This document shows, in pieces, positions 1-12,855 of a DNA stretch of 64,000 bases (the first letter of the stretch is position 1; each line of letters begins with the position of its first letter). The position numbers were made by a program, and so were the translations under genes. Under the pieces are notes generated by a model. That model saw only the letters and a program-made list of their open reading frames with translations, ran no database searches and was not told the DNA's origin. This stretch comes from Paramecium tetraurelia (taxonomy: Eukaryota; Ciliophora; Oligohymenophorea; Peniculida; Parameciidae), in the NCBI RefSeq assembly GCF_000165425.1, contig NW_001799289.1, positions 1,342-65,341 on the forward strand, written 5' to 3'.

Positions 1-136
1 GTATCGATTTAAAAGTATCAATATCTTATTCTAAATGATATTAATCCTTAGTTTATTCCAATAACTCTTGCATAGATTGTACTCTTGAGAGTGCAGTCAA
101 GCACAACAATGACATCACCAATGATAGATATTTCAT
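1..136 (-). CDS. secreted protein, N-terminal part only
   Basis: The ATG at 136 opens a frame with no TGA to the left edge of the window, about 45 codons. It begins MKYLSLVMSLLCLTALS, a short basic start, a hydrophobic core and small residues, which is a typical signal peptide. The following residues (MQELLEQTKDQYHLEQDID) are polar and probably helical. The protein is therefore likely secreted or stored in a secretory organelle. Trichocyst matrix proteins are one ciliate family with this general layout, but nothing visible is specific to them. The same frame stays open upstream to about 529, but the signal peptide makes 136 the better start. Confidence 0.5.
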
Positions 137-2209
137 TATTTTAATATTTATCTTTGAAGTAATCTATTACCCATTTATATAGTGCTTAATCTGTGGTTAA
201 CTTTGTATTTAAAGACAATATTCCATAAAATTGATTATATATAATGATGAATCCACACATTAGGAAGCTAGACATGTAAGTCTACTTTCACCCCTTAAAA
301 ATTCAATAAGCAAGAAAAATTTAAAAACTGACATCTTCATCCTATTTCTCTTACAAGAAATCCTTTTTTTGCTTGATTGTGTGAGGATGTTGATAGCGCT
401 AATATGTACAAATACTGCAAACAATGGATGGATTGAGTGAATATTTTGAGATTTTGTTTTTGGAATTATGTTTGGAGAATGGGTTTGTAAATTTGATGAA
501 AACGTACATTGTATATTATATATGTACAAAACAAGATATTTAAACGAGGTGAATATACTTACCCCTTAGTTAAATACCCTTACCCCTTAGCTAAATATGT
601 ATCCGTTATAAAGATACAAGAACAGAATTTAGGATCTGAAATTTGTAATTTAAAATTCTAGTGAAAACAATCGGTACAATGAAAATGCTTTGCGATTGAT
701 GGTCTAATTCAATGAGATATTCGAGATTAGGCAATGTTCATATTTATAGAGATTAATCAATAATAAACCCTGTTTTGTAATATATGCTATATAAAAATGA
801 GACCCAATCTATGGATGCTTATTGTTATATCTACCTAAATAAAGTATTTTACAAATGAAAAATTTTTTTAAGTATGAAAATATCCTAATTACATGAATGT
901 ACAAGAAATTTTAAAATTAAGCAATTAAGTTTATTAATTAGAGTTTATAAAAATTATAAATATAATGAATATAGAATCAAATTTGCGGAATAAATAGTTG
1001 ACTGTAGAATAGAGAGAATTAGGTGGAAAAAGTTAAACCTATAAAAATAAGCATCAATATTTAAGCATTTTATCTTTTTAACTTTTATCTTCTAATTTAT
1101 AATAATTAGCTTACCTTTTTGTAATTCTTTATCTAATTAATTATTATAAGATTACCAAGTGAATTCTAATTATTCAGTTGAAAATTTGATTTGCAGCTAA
1201 AATGATATCAAAAAATCTCTAATGATTCATTATCCCTACATATAATTGATATAATGATCCATAAATAATCATTAAAAGTAATCAATAAGGTACAATTAAA
1301 TAATTTGGGTTCTTCTATTTCCAAAGAGATATATTAAAGTATATGTGGTTTTGATAGCTTTGATTGAAATCGTAATTATATTATCTCCATAAACTTACAA
1401 TCAGTAAGGACTATCTTTGAAAAACCTTATATAAAAAATTCAGAATTAGAAGTTAATTAAACAATAACAAGTGCTGAATAAGAATTAATTATTATTATAA
1501 AATAATTTTTCGTAAATGTTAATTTAAGTATCTCATCTATAGATAATCAATGCATCAATTTTCTACTATTCCCTCTTTAAAAAAAATTTAATGACCAAAT
1601 ATTAAATTGAATATCAAACAATAAAAGTCTCATGAATCTGTAAAATATAAATCAATCAAAATATTTGTAAGGTTGGATATTTATGAGGAAAATTTAATTT
1701 ATTTACTATCTTATTAAATGCAAAAGAGGATTAAATAGAAGTAGCAGAAATGAATTTAGGATCAAACATCAAATGAAGATTATAAATGAAGTTTTCATAG
1801 CTTGAAAATTTGTAAGTTGAACTTTTTGTTTGTGCTTTATTCAGTATTGATTTTAAGAATTTTATATATAATCATTAAATAGAAAAAAATATCAAGAACT
1901 AACAAATGTTATACAATTTTAAATATTATTAATTTCTCCATCCTTCAAGAACTAAAATTATATTATTTCATATTATCTTGCTTCTTATATAATCCTTTAC
2001 AATTTGCTAAAATTATGTAAAGGTTTAGATTATTTCTGTATCGGCAGCTATTGTAATTAGTAATATATTGCAATGTACAACAATTTAATTTAAACTATAA
2101 TGCTATCAGAATATAAATATTGATATATTTTAGTTTATGGAAATTTATATGAGAAATTGCTCCCACTAATGAACTTTATCATTTTAAAATAATAATAAAA
2201 ATTGTGATG
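137..2209. other. AT-rich tract without a clear gene
   Basis: About 2 kb of very AT-rich sequence. Between about 1240 and 2150 several plus-strand stretches look coding-like for up to 90 codons, but they switch frame and I could not join them with convincing introns. An 89-codon minus-strand frame at 260-529 has no recognisable motif. This may be a decaying gene or plain spacer DNA. Confidence 0.5.
559..597. repeat. 18-nt unit repeated twice, period 21
   Basis: The unit at 559-576 recurs at 580-597 with a single difference (ttaccccttag followed by t or c, then taaata). The second copy starts 21 nt after the first. No function is evident. Confidence 0.7.
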
Positions 2210-2661
2210 TCAATTCTTAGTAGCTTTTTCTTTTTCTATTTTTTTGATCATCAAATTTAAATAGTTCTTTAAAATTGGTTAACCTTTTGCATTTTTCTAA
2301 GTAAAAACTTTTTTAATTTATTTTCTTTCCTTTTTTTTGTTTATATTTTTCTTAATCTCTAAACTATTTTGCTTTTGATTTTAATTAGGCTTAATTTCTT
2401 AATTTTCTTGACTTTGATTGTTGTCTTACTCAAAAAGCTTGATTGCTAATTTGAATTATATACCTCTTTATAAAATGATTGTTTTTTTTCAGCCAAAATG
2501 TCCTTTTCAAGTTTTTCATTCAATTCTTAATTAAAGTATTTTTCTTTTTGTCTAAATTTCCTTTATAATGTACACTCTCTGATTTTTTCCTTTTGAATTC
2601 CTAATTTACTTTAATAATTACTTAATCGCTTCCTTTCCTAAAGAATTGCATTGACATCCAT
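2210..2661 (-). CDS. FYV7/CCDC59-like rRNA-processing protein
   Basis: A 141-residue, very lysine- and glutamine-rich protein. Its N-terminal third is basic (ERKRLSNYQSKLGIQKEKIR) and its C-terminus carries AKGQPILKNYLNLMIKKIEK. That end resembles the GQP-containing C-terminal motif of FYV7 and CCDC59/TAP26, nucleolar proteins of small-subunit rRNA processing. A 26-nt intron at 2438-2463 is needed; without it the frame closes before the motif. The gene lies 19 bp downstream of the methylthiotransferase on the same strand. The call rests on one short motif and general composition, so it is tentative. Confidence 0.55.
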
Positions 2662-2680
2662 TAATATAAAAATTATTAAT

Positions 2681-4258
2681 TCAATTAAAATTTATTTCAC
2701 ATTTATTTAAAGGCCTTCCTGAAAGTGTTTTTAAACCACTACCCAATATTTCAACTTCGACAAAATCTCCAATAGCATAGATATTATTATCATTCTGGAA
2801 TACGACACCTTTGTTGGAATCTGTTCGACCTTTGAGTTGATTAGGTTTATTCCCTAATTATTCAACTAAAACGATATGTTTCCTAAATTATAAAATTCAA
2901 TTACTTTCCAATCTCAAGTGAATTCTTATAATTCATTATTTTGTGTTATTGTTCAATCAGCTTTTCAAGACGACTTGATTTGACACTTTCAGGTACATTA
3001 TCTTATAAGTTTCTATACGCGTGTGTTTTTTCCCTCATCGAATAAGCAAACATAAACGCCTAATGAAATGCATATCTTACATTTTCAAATTAAACAAGTT
3101 ATAACAAACTTAATGTTTATTCAAAATCGTACTCAGTCTCATCACAAAAACCAACAATTACATCGGTTGACAAGGTTACATTAGGAATTAATGTTCTTGC
3201 TTCATTACATAAATCCACAATTGCCCCTCTTGTGTAATTTCTTCTCATTTTTTTCAATATTTCATCTGAACCTGATTGTATAGGTATGTGGATACTAAAT
3301 TACAAAATCTGTACTTCTTGCAAATATTTGGGTGTTTTGCAATTACTTCTAAAACTTTCTTTGGAAAATTCTTTGGATGAGGTGAAGTAAATCTAATTCT
3401 CGTTTTTGGAAATTTAACTGCAATTTCATCCAAGAGTTAATCAAATCTTAAGCCATTTCCAGATCTCAATTTATATAGTTCTGTAAAGCCAACTGTGTTT
3501 TCATGTTAACTTGATATTTTTTCATCTTGAAAAAAGTAACTATTTACATTTTAACCAAGGAGAGTGACTTCCTTTATTCCTTTTTAGGTTAAAATTTGTA
3601 TTTCTTCTAAAATACTTTCAGGATTTCTGCTCCTTTCTCTTCCTCTTGTGAAAGGAACAACACAAAATGAACACATATTATTGCATCCTCTCATTATAGA
3701 AACATATGTTGTGATGCTATCAGTAGGATTAATTGGAAGAATATCGTCGTAAGTTTCTGTTAATGAAAGATTTGTGTCAATTTATTTATCTCTTGTTAAT
3801 TGAAAAGAGTTTAACAGTGTAGGTAGGGATTTATAACTATCTGGGCCTACAATAATGTTTGCTCCTTAGACGAATAACTGTTCTTTAAGTCTTTCTGCCA
3901 TACATCCTAAAATGCCTAAAACTTTATTTTAAGATTTTAATTCTGACATTCTTTGAAACACTTTTTTCTCAGCATTTGCTCTTATTGAACAAGTATTTAA
4001 GAATATGATATCAGCTTCAGAGATGTCGTTTGTATTAGAATACCCCTCACTTGATAAAATTGATTACACAATTTAAGAATCATTTGCATTCATTTAACAC
4101 CCATATGTTTCAATAAAAAATTTAGGCCCATTATTAGTGTTATTGACTTAAGGGTCTTACTACTTCATGAATTCAGATAAAGAGGGAATTTCATTGATGC
4201 TTCTTTTAGAAGTTGAAAAGTAATTTCTGGGAAACCTTTGAATTAATTTTCTGAACAT
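2681..4258 (-). CDS. CDK5RAP1: tRNA methylthiotransferase, CDK5RAP1/MiaB type
   Basis: A radical-SAM enzyme that adds a methylthio group to N6-isopentenyl-adenosine at position 37 of tRNAs. The order is an N-terminal stretch [20 protein letters not shown] that looks like a mitochondrial presequence, the UPF0004 domain with ETYGCQMNANDS and NTCSIRANA, the radical-SAM cluster [19 protein letters not shown] (CxxxCxxC), [21 protein letters not shown], and a C-terminal TRAM domain starting near [21 protein letters not shown] separates it from the CDKAL1 branch. Two introns (about 20 and 22 nt) keep the frame, giving 511 residues. It is divergent from the coiled-coil gene at 4335, with 76 bp between start codons. 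Confidence 0.93.
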
Positions 4259-4334
4259 ATAATTATTTTATTTCAAGACTTATTAATTGTAAAAACATAG
4301 TTACTTATTTGTTATTTGATATTTTTAATAAATA

Positions 4335-6915
4335 ATGTAATACACACAAACGCAGCTAGAAATCAGCTTAGCTAGTTTTAAGGATATAAGAAACAATTTG
4401 AAGGATGAATTTTAAGATTACATTCTACAAAATAACTCAAAAGACAAGGAGACACCTAACAATTTTGGAATTATCTTAAAGGAGTTAAAAAATAAGAATC
4501 AATAAAAGCAATAGTAACTAGCTATGAATTCCCCTCCTGATTTTTCATAAGCGTCTACTTATTCATAAAATGTAATTGATCGTGGCATTTATTTAGTATT
4601 AATTTTCAAAATCAGGTGATGAAACCGAAAGATTAACAAAAGAGTTGGAAGTTCAAAAGTCTTTAATTTAAAGCGAAGTAGAACTTAAAAAATCTATCAA
4701 TTTCATCAAAAAGCAAATTTATCCTTTACAAGAATATGCTAATCAGCTGTCTCTATAGTAAAAGTAGGCAGAAAGTGAATGCAAAACAGCTGAGTCTGAA
4801 TCTGTATGATTATATATTAAATTAGAAAGAATAGAATAAAAAAAACAATTGGCGAACTATAATCTTCCATTGCTAGGTTAAAGTATTAAAGATAATAATA
4901 TCGTGATTTTATCTATGAGCAAAGTATGAAAGTAGAACAAAATCTAAAATAAGAACAAAGCACCCTTGAATAATAAAATGAAGCAGTTGAGAATTTGGTC
5001 TAAACAATAGCCAAATAGAAGGCTTAAATTGAAGATCTAATAAAATAATAATATGAAAAAATGGAAAAAAGCGAATAATAAAGAATTACAATATAGAACT
5101 ACTTGGCACTAACAAAATTATATGAATTTTGCACTAACTAGATAGAATAATTAAATGTGAATGATAATACATAAAGAATCAGCAGCGAATCTGAATCTTC
5201 AGGCAGAGATGATTTATACTCAGATTAAGAGGACTCAATAATCACAACCAATAATTTTTTTTAAACTCAAGTTCAAGCATCATCTTAGCCAAGATCAAAA
5301 CAGCGAATACCAACACCAAAGAAAAAAAAGAAGGAAAAAAAGAAATTAACTTATCCATAATTAATGGAGAAGTTTTAGAAATCAAAGGAATTACTTTCAA
5401 AAATTAAAAATGATGTCGATATCAATATCATGGAATAATTTATTTTGAATCATTATTAAGAAGAATCTGAAATACAAAGATAATTAGCAGATCAACATTA
5501 GGTTTTATAAGAATCAAAAGATGAGTATTTACATGAAATTTAGATGCTAAACGATAAAGTATTACCAATTATGTTATTTTAGCTAAATCTGACAGATGAT
5601 GTAAGAGAAAAATTAGTAAGATGTCAAGAACCCACATCTGAAAACTTTAATTAGAAAATCTTAACTCATAAAATTGCTAATACAAGTAATGAGAATGAAT
5701 TGCAGATCATAAAATAAACTGATAAATTGATTAAGTTGGAGGCGTTGTTCTTTACTTTGAATACTAGAGCCATGTCACTTTTAAGAAGAATATGTTCTAT
5801 TTTATAGAATATATAATAGATAAGTGAGAAGTTAGATAATCGAATAATTAATGTTTATTAAAATGCAGTGCTAACTGTTGGCCTACTAAGATCAAATAAT
5901 GAGCTAGACTTGAATCAATTTCCCAAATTTAAGAAACTTTTAAAAGGAAATAATCTTACTTTGATTTACTGTGATTAACAAGTATTTTAAGAGTTCTGTG
6001 AAAAAGTTGAAAATTTAACTGATGATGGCTTATCTACAAACTTTTAATTATTAATTGAAATGTGTATGACAAGAATAGCTGGAGAAACTTAATGTATTTA
6101 TGAATAGATTTCAACTATTTGTAATTGTCTCAAAGATGAAGTAAGAAGATTATGCAATTATGGAAGTCTAAGATCTTTTAGAGACTTAACGAGTTTGCCA
6201 ATAACAAATTTAGCTAATTCATATAATGCCCCTACTATGAGAAAATTAAAAGAATATTCAGACTCTAAATAATCAGAAGTCACTAGCAAGAAATCAATGG
6301 AGAGATTTGAGTAATATTTTTCAAATTATAAGGAAAAAATCATTATTGGCAGATGAGTTTAAATTTGTTATTGAATAAAACGAAAAAAGCTTAAACGAAG
6401 ACGACATAGATGAATTCTATTATCAAATAAAAAAAGAAATAGAAGCCAAGCCATCAACTAAAACAACAAGAATTGAGACAGCCAATCTAACAAAAACAAC
6501 ATTGGTTTACGATTAACCTTAAAAAAGTAAAATGACAGAATTTTTTAGATCAAATTCTAAGGTTTCTTAATCCTTAAGGAGAATTTAATCATGTAAAGTT
6601 AATATTAAACTATTAGAAGGATAATTTATAGACGCTTAATCAAAGAACTTTAGGTAGTTTCTTGAGAAAGAGTAAAAACATATAGAGCTATTGTCAAGAA
6701 TGAATCGTACTGGGAGCACATCTGCATTTTAACCTACAACATTAAGACCGAAGTCTCAGGAGAAAACTCGAGTTCTAAATATCTTACCAAGAACAATCAG
6801 CACATCATAATAATAAAGATCTGCAAGAAAAAAAATTGTTGCTTTACAACTTGAAAAGGATATGAAACGATTGAATGATCAAGTAGGTAGATTTACAAAA
6901 CTAAAGTTGAATTGA
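4335..6915 (+). CDS. long coiled-coil protein, unknown
   Basis: About 835 residues with introns at 4572-4596, 4804-4829 and 6311-6332. Residues from about 85 to 250 are strongly helical and rich in Q, E and K, typical of a coiled coil. An acidic, serine-rich patch and a basic KKKKKEKKKLTYPQ stretch follow. The middle holds a more globular helical region with few Q runs, and the tail is basic and serine-rich. I recognise no family. A cytoskeletal or basal-body scaffold is possible but is only a guess from composition. It converges with CFAP52; only 46 bp separate the two stop codons. Confidence 0.8.
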
Positions 6916-6961
6916 TTGGGATTGTAATTAATAATTTTATTTATGTTATAATCGAATCTAA

Positions 6962-9115
6962 TCATTTCTTCGATGATTTTGTTCCTGATTTAACTGATTT
7001 AGCAACTGGATTAGACTTTTATGACTATGAATCTTTAGGAGCTTATTGTGACTATTGTTAGGACTGCTGTTGAATTTCGTTCGATTTTTTGACGCTTTAA
7101 ACAGTGGGGAGTTCTTATTGTGCTTTGGAGTTTATTACAGATTCGGGCATTTTCCAAATGAATATGGCTCCTTCTGCACCTACAGAAATAATGGATTTTT
7201 GATCTGGACTGATTGTAATCTAAGAATTATCGCAAATAGTACTCTAGTGATTGAACCAGAATGACCTTATCCTTTAAAATAGCAGATTCCTTCATCATAA
7301 CCCCACAGCTTAACTTCTTTATCTTCTCCTCCAGAAACAAAATGCTCTCCTTCTTTAGTTATAGCAAGTGCATTGACTTCTCCTTCTTCTGATCCATCCA
7401 ACATTCTGATTGCCTAACCATCGAAGGTTTCCCAATAAGTAATCTATAGATTTAGTAATAATACAAATATTTACTTTTCTATCACTTCCGGTTGTGAGTA
7501 ATTGACTTTCTTCTGGATGATAAAGTACCATTTTAAATAAAGTGCTTTCGAAAAGACACATAACTCTGGTAAATGATTTGAGATCCCAAATAATGCAAGA
7601 ACCATCTGCACTGGCACTGACAGCTTATTCATTATTTCTTCTAACTTGAATTGACCATACTCTTCCTCTGTGTTCTTTCATGGATGACTTCATAACTTAA
7701 GTTTGTTTGCCTATTTCCCAAACTCTAACTTCTCCTTCAGATCCTCCAGAGATGATTCTTTGGCAATCTGAAGTGCAGGTCAAAGATGTGCATCCATGAA
7801 TATGTGCATCATTTATGACATACATCAATCTACCTGATTGAGGCAAGAATGCTCTGATTTTACCATCACTCCATCCACTCACTATACTTTTGCCGTCATT
7901 CATAAATGCAACTGCCCAGCATTCTAAATTAGGGACTTAGATTCTTAATAATTCTTATCTATTTTTAGCATTCCAAACTCTGATGTCATTCAAAGAACTA
8001 GTGGCGAAGACATCTGAATAGTTATGAGGAAAAGCAACATCATTAATTCTTTCATAATGACAAGTGTTTCTTAACTCAGGAATTAATCGCTCTGTGTCCA
8101 ACCAATAAATATTGCTCTATACTGTTCCAGTAAAAAAATGAGTATAATCATTTGTGAATGTAATTGAAGTTACTCCTCCTAAAAGTTCGCTGCTTGCTAC
8201 TATTTGCATTGTTTAGAATGACACTTTAGCTATCATACCATCACCAGCACCAACAATAATATCACCATTAGGTAATAAACCCAAACAATTAACTCCTTGA
8301 CTGAATAACTTCTTTACTGGAGCTAGTCTTTTATATATGGCCATATCCATTTGAATTTCAAACACATCTCCTGTTTTAGTACCACAATAGCAATATTTGT
8401 CATTTTTATCTATAGCAACACATGTGAATGTACGTTTTACGTTACCAAAGCTCACGTCAACAGATTAAATCTTTCTTATAGATTTATACTATACCTTTTT
8501 ATTTTATTTATCAATTGTTAAAATTTAAACTCCAGTATTTAAAACTGCTATCATTTTTTCATCTGATTAGTTGTAGAACTAAACTTGATTGACTGGATCT
8601 CTATTAGGAGTACCGTACAAGGCTTTTCCTGCTTTGATATCCCAAACAATCAACATATTTTTATCATCAATTCCTCCTAATGAGGCTAAGTATAATTCAT
8701 TGTAAGAAAAACTGAGCGATTGAATCAATACTTTATGTAATTTCAATCTGTGAATCATGCTTCTTTCCTTGAAATCCCAAATTATTATATCAGCTTAGAA
8801 TCCCATGTAAGTCCTTTATCCAGAAGCAACATAATCACCTGAACGAGAAACTGTTATCACAGAGATCTAATTATCATGTCCTCTAAACAAGATTAATGTT
8901 AAAATATACCTTAAAAATGTTTAAGCTCTACTAATTATATGTCGAACAACAATAGTGGAACCTAATGGATAGATAATATGCTTTTGATGATTATTCAAAC
9001 AATACCTCATTATCTGGATGCAATATCAAGCCCTAAGTAATTTTACCTGAAATGATTATGTTGTCAATATACCTGTAAATCCAATAACTGCTTGTATTTC
9101 AAGTTCTGATAACAT
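6962..9115 (-). CDS. CFAP52: cilia- and flagella-associated protein 52 (WDR16)
   Basis: A WD40-repeat protein of the ciliary axoneme and a microtubule inner protein of doublet microtubules in studied species. Stretches close to the animal protein include the start MLSELEIQAVIGFTG, ASLGGIDDKNMLIVWDI, YCGTKTGDVFEI, NDGKSIVSGWSDGKIRAF, GRLMYVINDAH, ISGGSEGEVRVWEIG, SGGEDKEVKLWGYDEG and GAEGAIFIWKMP. The propeller repeats run the full length. Six introns of 23-31 nt restore the frame, giving 665 residues, somewhat longer than the roughly 620 of animals because of a Q- and S-rich tail after the last blade. It points to a motile, ciliated cell. Confidence 0.95.
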
Positions 9116-9214
9116 TATTTGTATTTTTATTTTTCAAATTATATACTTCAATATTTTAATTAAAAACTGTTGTATTTTAGACATAAATTTATAAATCTTA
9201 TGAAAATTAATTAA

Positions 9215-9901
9215 TCAAACAGTCCAGAACTCTTCATTTTCTTATTTTTCTAATCTTACTCTTATGTCTCTATTCACATTTTCAAGAACCTAATTTAAAT
9301 CTCAATATTAATTTACTATTTTCCATAAATTAGATGAAAATTCGTCTTAATAAAATGATTTAACATCGTTCTTCTCCTTCTGTAGATTGATCTTTTTGCG
9401 CTCGTAAACCACAGTTTGAATTATGGAATTAGAAATGCTGTCTGCTATCATTCTTTCTTTGGCAATTTGAACTTCATTAGAAATTTTATTTGACTTTGAT
9501 TCGGAAAATAGGTTTGCTTATATTTAGTAAAGCAAAAGGGCAAAGGCTATAATACTCAAAAAAACTAGTATCTTAAACAAAACAAATTTAGTTTTTTATT
9601 AATTATTAAATGTCCTCTTCAACATTTTAGACTTACGATCATCATAATCGGATGAACTGAGTCTGGGAGTCGAAGTAAATGAAGTAATACTACTTTTTGG
9701 GGTTATGATATTGTTTTTTGAGGATTTGAGTTCTTAAATAGTTGATTTTGCAGTCTCAAAGTGTTGGGGAAATACGACTGAATTTTGAGCAAAAGGTTTT
9801 GATATGCTGTCATTTTATTTAGTTGATAACTTATTAAAAGTTAGTTTTCTGTTAGAAATATTTGAAAGAGGTCTTTGAATTGGGGAATTACTTCGATTCA
9901 T
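9215..9901 (-). CDS. single-pass membrane protein, unknown
   Basis: About 219 residues with one 27-nt intron at 9290-9316. The first 110 residues are polar and serine-rich (repeats of SS, TS and TP), likely cytoplasmic and disordered. One membrane segment follows (KFVLFKILVFLSIIAFALLL). The remaining roughly 90 residues are charged and helical (ISNEVQIAKERMIADSIS), ending NEEFWTV. No family is recognised. It lies 99 bp downstream of the CFAP52 start on the same strand and is divergent from the lipase-like gene at 10047. Confidence 0.75.
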
Positions 9902-10046
9902 TATGAATTCAAATTTTTAATTTATTTATTTATCGTTAATGTTAATTCTAAAAAAGAGATATTATCCATTTTCGTGGTTATTAGGAATTTTGCTAATTCT
10001 TTCGATATTCTATCAAGAATATCAAAGTCTTTCTTACACATCATAA

Positions 10047-11456
10047 ATGATTGTATTACTCTTAAAATCACATTATGAAGGTTTTAGATTGAATATTTTC
10101 TTTTATGCTCTAAGTTTACTACTAGATGTGTGTAGATTGAAGATACTAAGTCTTGGAGCAATAATTCTCTATTTTTATTTGACTCACAAGTTAAACAACT
10201 ACTATCTGCCAGATGGAGGAAGTCCTGTAGGTCATTTATATTTGAAAGGAGGCATACTTAATGACTACAAACACATTCCAGAAATGGCAATCTATTATCC
10301 TGCATCGATTGAAGATTGCAAAAAGCGTAAAAAAGGGTTCAAGTGGCTAAAAGTTAAGGATTACGCAAAAAAAATGGATGATACTGCTAAAAAGGACGTA
10401 CGCAGAAAAAGGAGGGTTCCCTATCTCTTTTTTAAAATTGTAGTTTCACAATTCTATAAGTTTATGATAAATGTGTATGAAAACGCATAAATTGACATAA
10501 ATTTTGCAGAAACATCAACCAATCTTGCTAAATTTTCAGTGATAGTATTAAGTCATGGATTGGCTTCACATTGTGATGGATACTCTGTTGTGGCTAGATA
10601 TTTGGCCTAGTAAGGTCATATTGTCTTTGTTCCAGAACATATCGAGAATATTCGGAATATTTACTTAACTAATGAAGAAAATAGAGAATATAGAAAATTG
10701 TAATTAGTAGATAGGTAACGAATTACATCATTCTAACCCTTAGAATAAATGCAGTAAAGCAGGTCTTAGATATAATATACAATCAAAAACTCTTCTCGGA
10801 ACTTTTCAAGCATCCTGACAAAAAGATACAACCAGATTATGATTAAATTTCGATCATCGGCCATTCTTTTGGTGGATCGACTGCATATGCAATAGCTCAA
10901 ACTGAGAAGAGAATCACAGGAGCTTGCATTCTATATGATCCAGTATTTATTGATTTTATAACTTAGTGTCTGTATATTTTCGACTTTGAAGAAAAGGTAA
11001 AATTGCACATTCCGTTGATGAGCATAAATGCCGATGATTTCTATAGAAGATTGTATTCATTTATGGAGAACGACGAAAGATTGGAGAAGGCATTCCAATT
11101 GATCGATGTAATGATATGATCTATTGAAGGGACCTATTTCAGATCATTGTGCTAATATTTATATCAAGGACCAATAACATGCAGATTTCTCTGATATCCC
11201 AATTATTTGGAATGGTGAAAGTGGACTTTATAGTATATCTAAAAATGTTCATGAAGTGCATTTGAGATTTGGAATGATTTTGCTATTGACGAAGATATTT
11301 TTAGAAGAATCGAAATAATATCATAAAATTAAACATAATAAACAGATGATAAATGGCAATGAGGAATTAAAATCCATAATACTAAAAGAGGTGGAGAAGA
11401 GTTTTGGTGCTCAAAGATTAAAATTGTTGAGATGGAAAGCCGTTCAAAATGAATGA
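10047..11456 (+). CDS. PAF-acetylhydrolase-like lipase/esterase
   Basis: An alpha/beta-hydrolase of the platelet-activating-factor acetylhydrolase type, which removes short acyl groups from phospholipids. Visible features are an N-terminal hydrophobic stretch that could be a membrane anchor (RLKILSLGAIILYFYL), the oxyanion region FSVIVLSHGLASHCDGYS, the nucleophile elbow IIGHSFGGSTAYA, the likely catalytic Asp in ILYDPVF, and the likely His in QQHADFSDIP. Introns at 10715-10743 (29 nt) and about 11110-11131 (22 nt) give 452 residues. The substrate cannot be read from sequence. ATG 10047 precedes the hydrophobic segment; the exact start is less certain than the rest. Confidence 0.85.
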
Positions 11457-11482
11457 TTAATATAATTAAAAATAATATTATA

Positions 11483-12240
11483 ATGAGCAATATTGATTAA
11501 CTTTTAAGAAGTCGACCAAAGATTTTAAAAGGGAGCCAAACTTTGATACAGAACAAACCTACAAATGAGTTTAGTCTTAATTTAGACAAAGCCTTATTTA
11601 CAATGTAGCCAGCTCCGAGATTGATAGTACCAAAGGAAGTCAATGTGAATAAGTAGAAATATGAGGGATAAGTAGATCAAGTTGACATGTATTCATGATT
11701 GATTACTAGAACTGAATAAGAGTTTGAGAAACTAATTCCGAAGAAGCAAAAGGATCATCCCATCACTAATAAGAAAATTGTTAATGATAAATAAGAAATG
11801 CCCACTTACATATTGGAGGAAGAGAAGACCAAATAAGTATGTACATCAAATAAATCAGTTTGTTATGGAAGCATTGAGTGAAGAGTTGGCAAGATTGGAT
11901 TCAAACACAGAAAATCTATTGAAGACTTTGGATTAAGAAAAGGAGAAGATGGGATTGATGAAGCAGTAGAACGATGAGATAGAGCAGCAAGTAAAGATAA
12001 TGGTTCAAAATAAAAGATTAGAGAATAGGATCTCGTAGTTGGAAGACTAATTGAAGTAATTAATTTAGGATAATTTAAAGTGTTCCAAAAGAAATTAAAT
12101 TAGATCTATTGAATGCTGATTGGAATGTGGCAAATGAGAAAATCGAATAGATGTTTAAAGAAAATTAAGAGCTATTCAATGAAGCAGATCAAATTGCGCA
12201 TGAATTCGCTAAATAATAATTGGAATGTGAAAATGATTGA
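11483..12240 (+). CDS. coiled-coil protein, unknown
   Basis: About 229 residues with introns at 11689-11709, 11837-11858 and 12056-12080. The first half is basic and proline-containing (RSRPKILKGSQT). The second half is a regular coiled coil (LARLDSNTENLLKTLDQEKE onward) ending in an acidic helix. It starts only 26 bp after the stop of the lipase gene. No family is recognised. Confidence 0.75.
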
Positions 12241-12297
12241 TATTTTTATAAATTATATTTATAAATTTAGTTAACAAGCTCGACGTAGAATTTAAAA

Positions 12298-12768
12298 ATG
12301 AATAAACCAATGTAATAAAGTGATGGAGATGAAATATTCATTCATATTTAAAACAACGCAGATCAATATAACATTCAATCGTCAGATGAAAAAAATTAAA
12401 ATTAAATTATGATCCCAGATCAAGTCATAGAGGCTAAGACCGCAAATCCAAAACCAATGACTTTTGATCAAATTAGATTGGTTTCATCCACATAAGTGAG
12501 TGGTGATGGACATGCTAAATCAGTTAGAGTGCAATGTCCATAATGCAAATAAAAAGTATTACAATTAGTATCCTAGGTTGATACTGTGATTATTCGTAAA
12601 CCAGGAACCTAAACATATCTTGCCTCATGTATTCTTTTGCTTTGTTCTTTTGGTTTAGTCTGCATTTCTTGTTTACCTTGTATCATTGATGATTGTAAGG
12701 ATGTTCTACATTCTTGTCCTAAATGCAAAATTCCTTTAGGAAAGACATAATTCAAGATTTTAGATTGA
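12298..12768 (+). CDS. LITAF-domain membrane-associated protein
   Basis: An intronless 156-residue protein. The C-terminal third is a LITAF (SIMPLE) domain, a monotopic zinc-binding domain found on late endosomes and lysosomes. It has a first CxxC pair in VRVQCPQCKQ, a hydrophobic insert SCILLLCSFGLVCISCLPC, and a second knuckle DCKDVLHSCPKCKIPLG. The N-terminal 70 residues are Q- and N-rich and disordered. Single-domain LITAF proteins of about this size are common in eukaryotes. The upstream gap is 57 bp. Confidence 0.88.
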
Positions 12769-12855
12769 TCCATTTATATAGACACTTTATTAAAATTAAA
12801 TTACAAATTAAAAACTGTTGTTTTTCATTACATATTATTTAAATAAATATTGTAT

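Noticed and set aside
260-529. 89-codon minus-strand ORF
   Set aside because: It lies upstream of, and in frame with, a signal peptide start at 136; no motif supports translation of this part.
9875-10078. 67-codon plus-strand ORF
   Set aside because: It overlaps the start of the minus-strand membrane protein and the promoter of the lipase gene, with no supporting motif.
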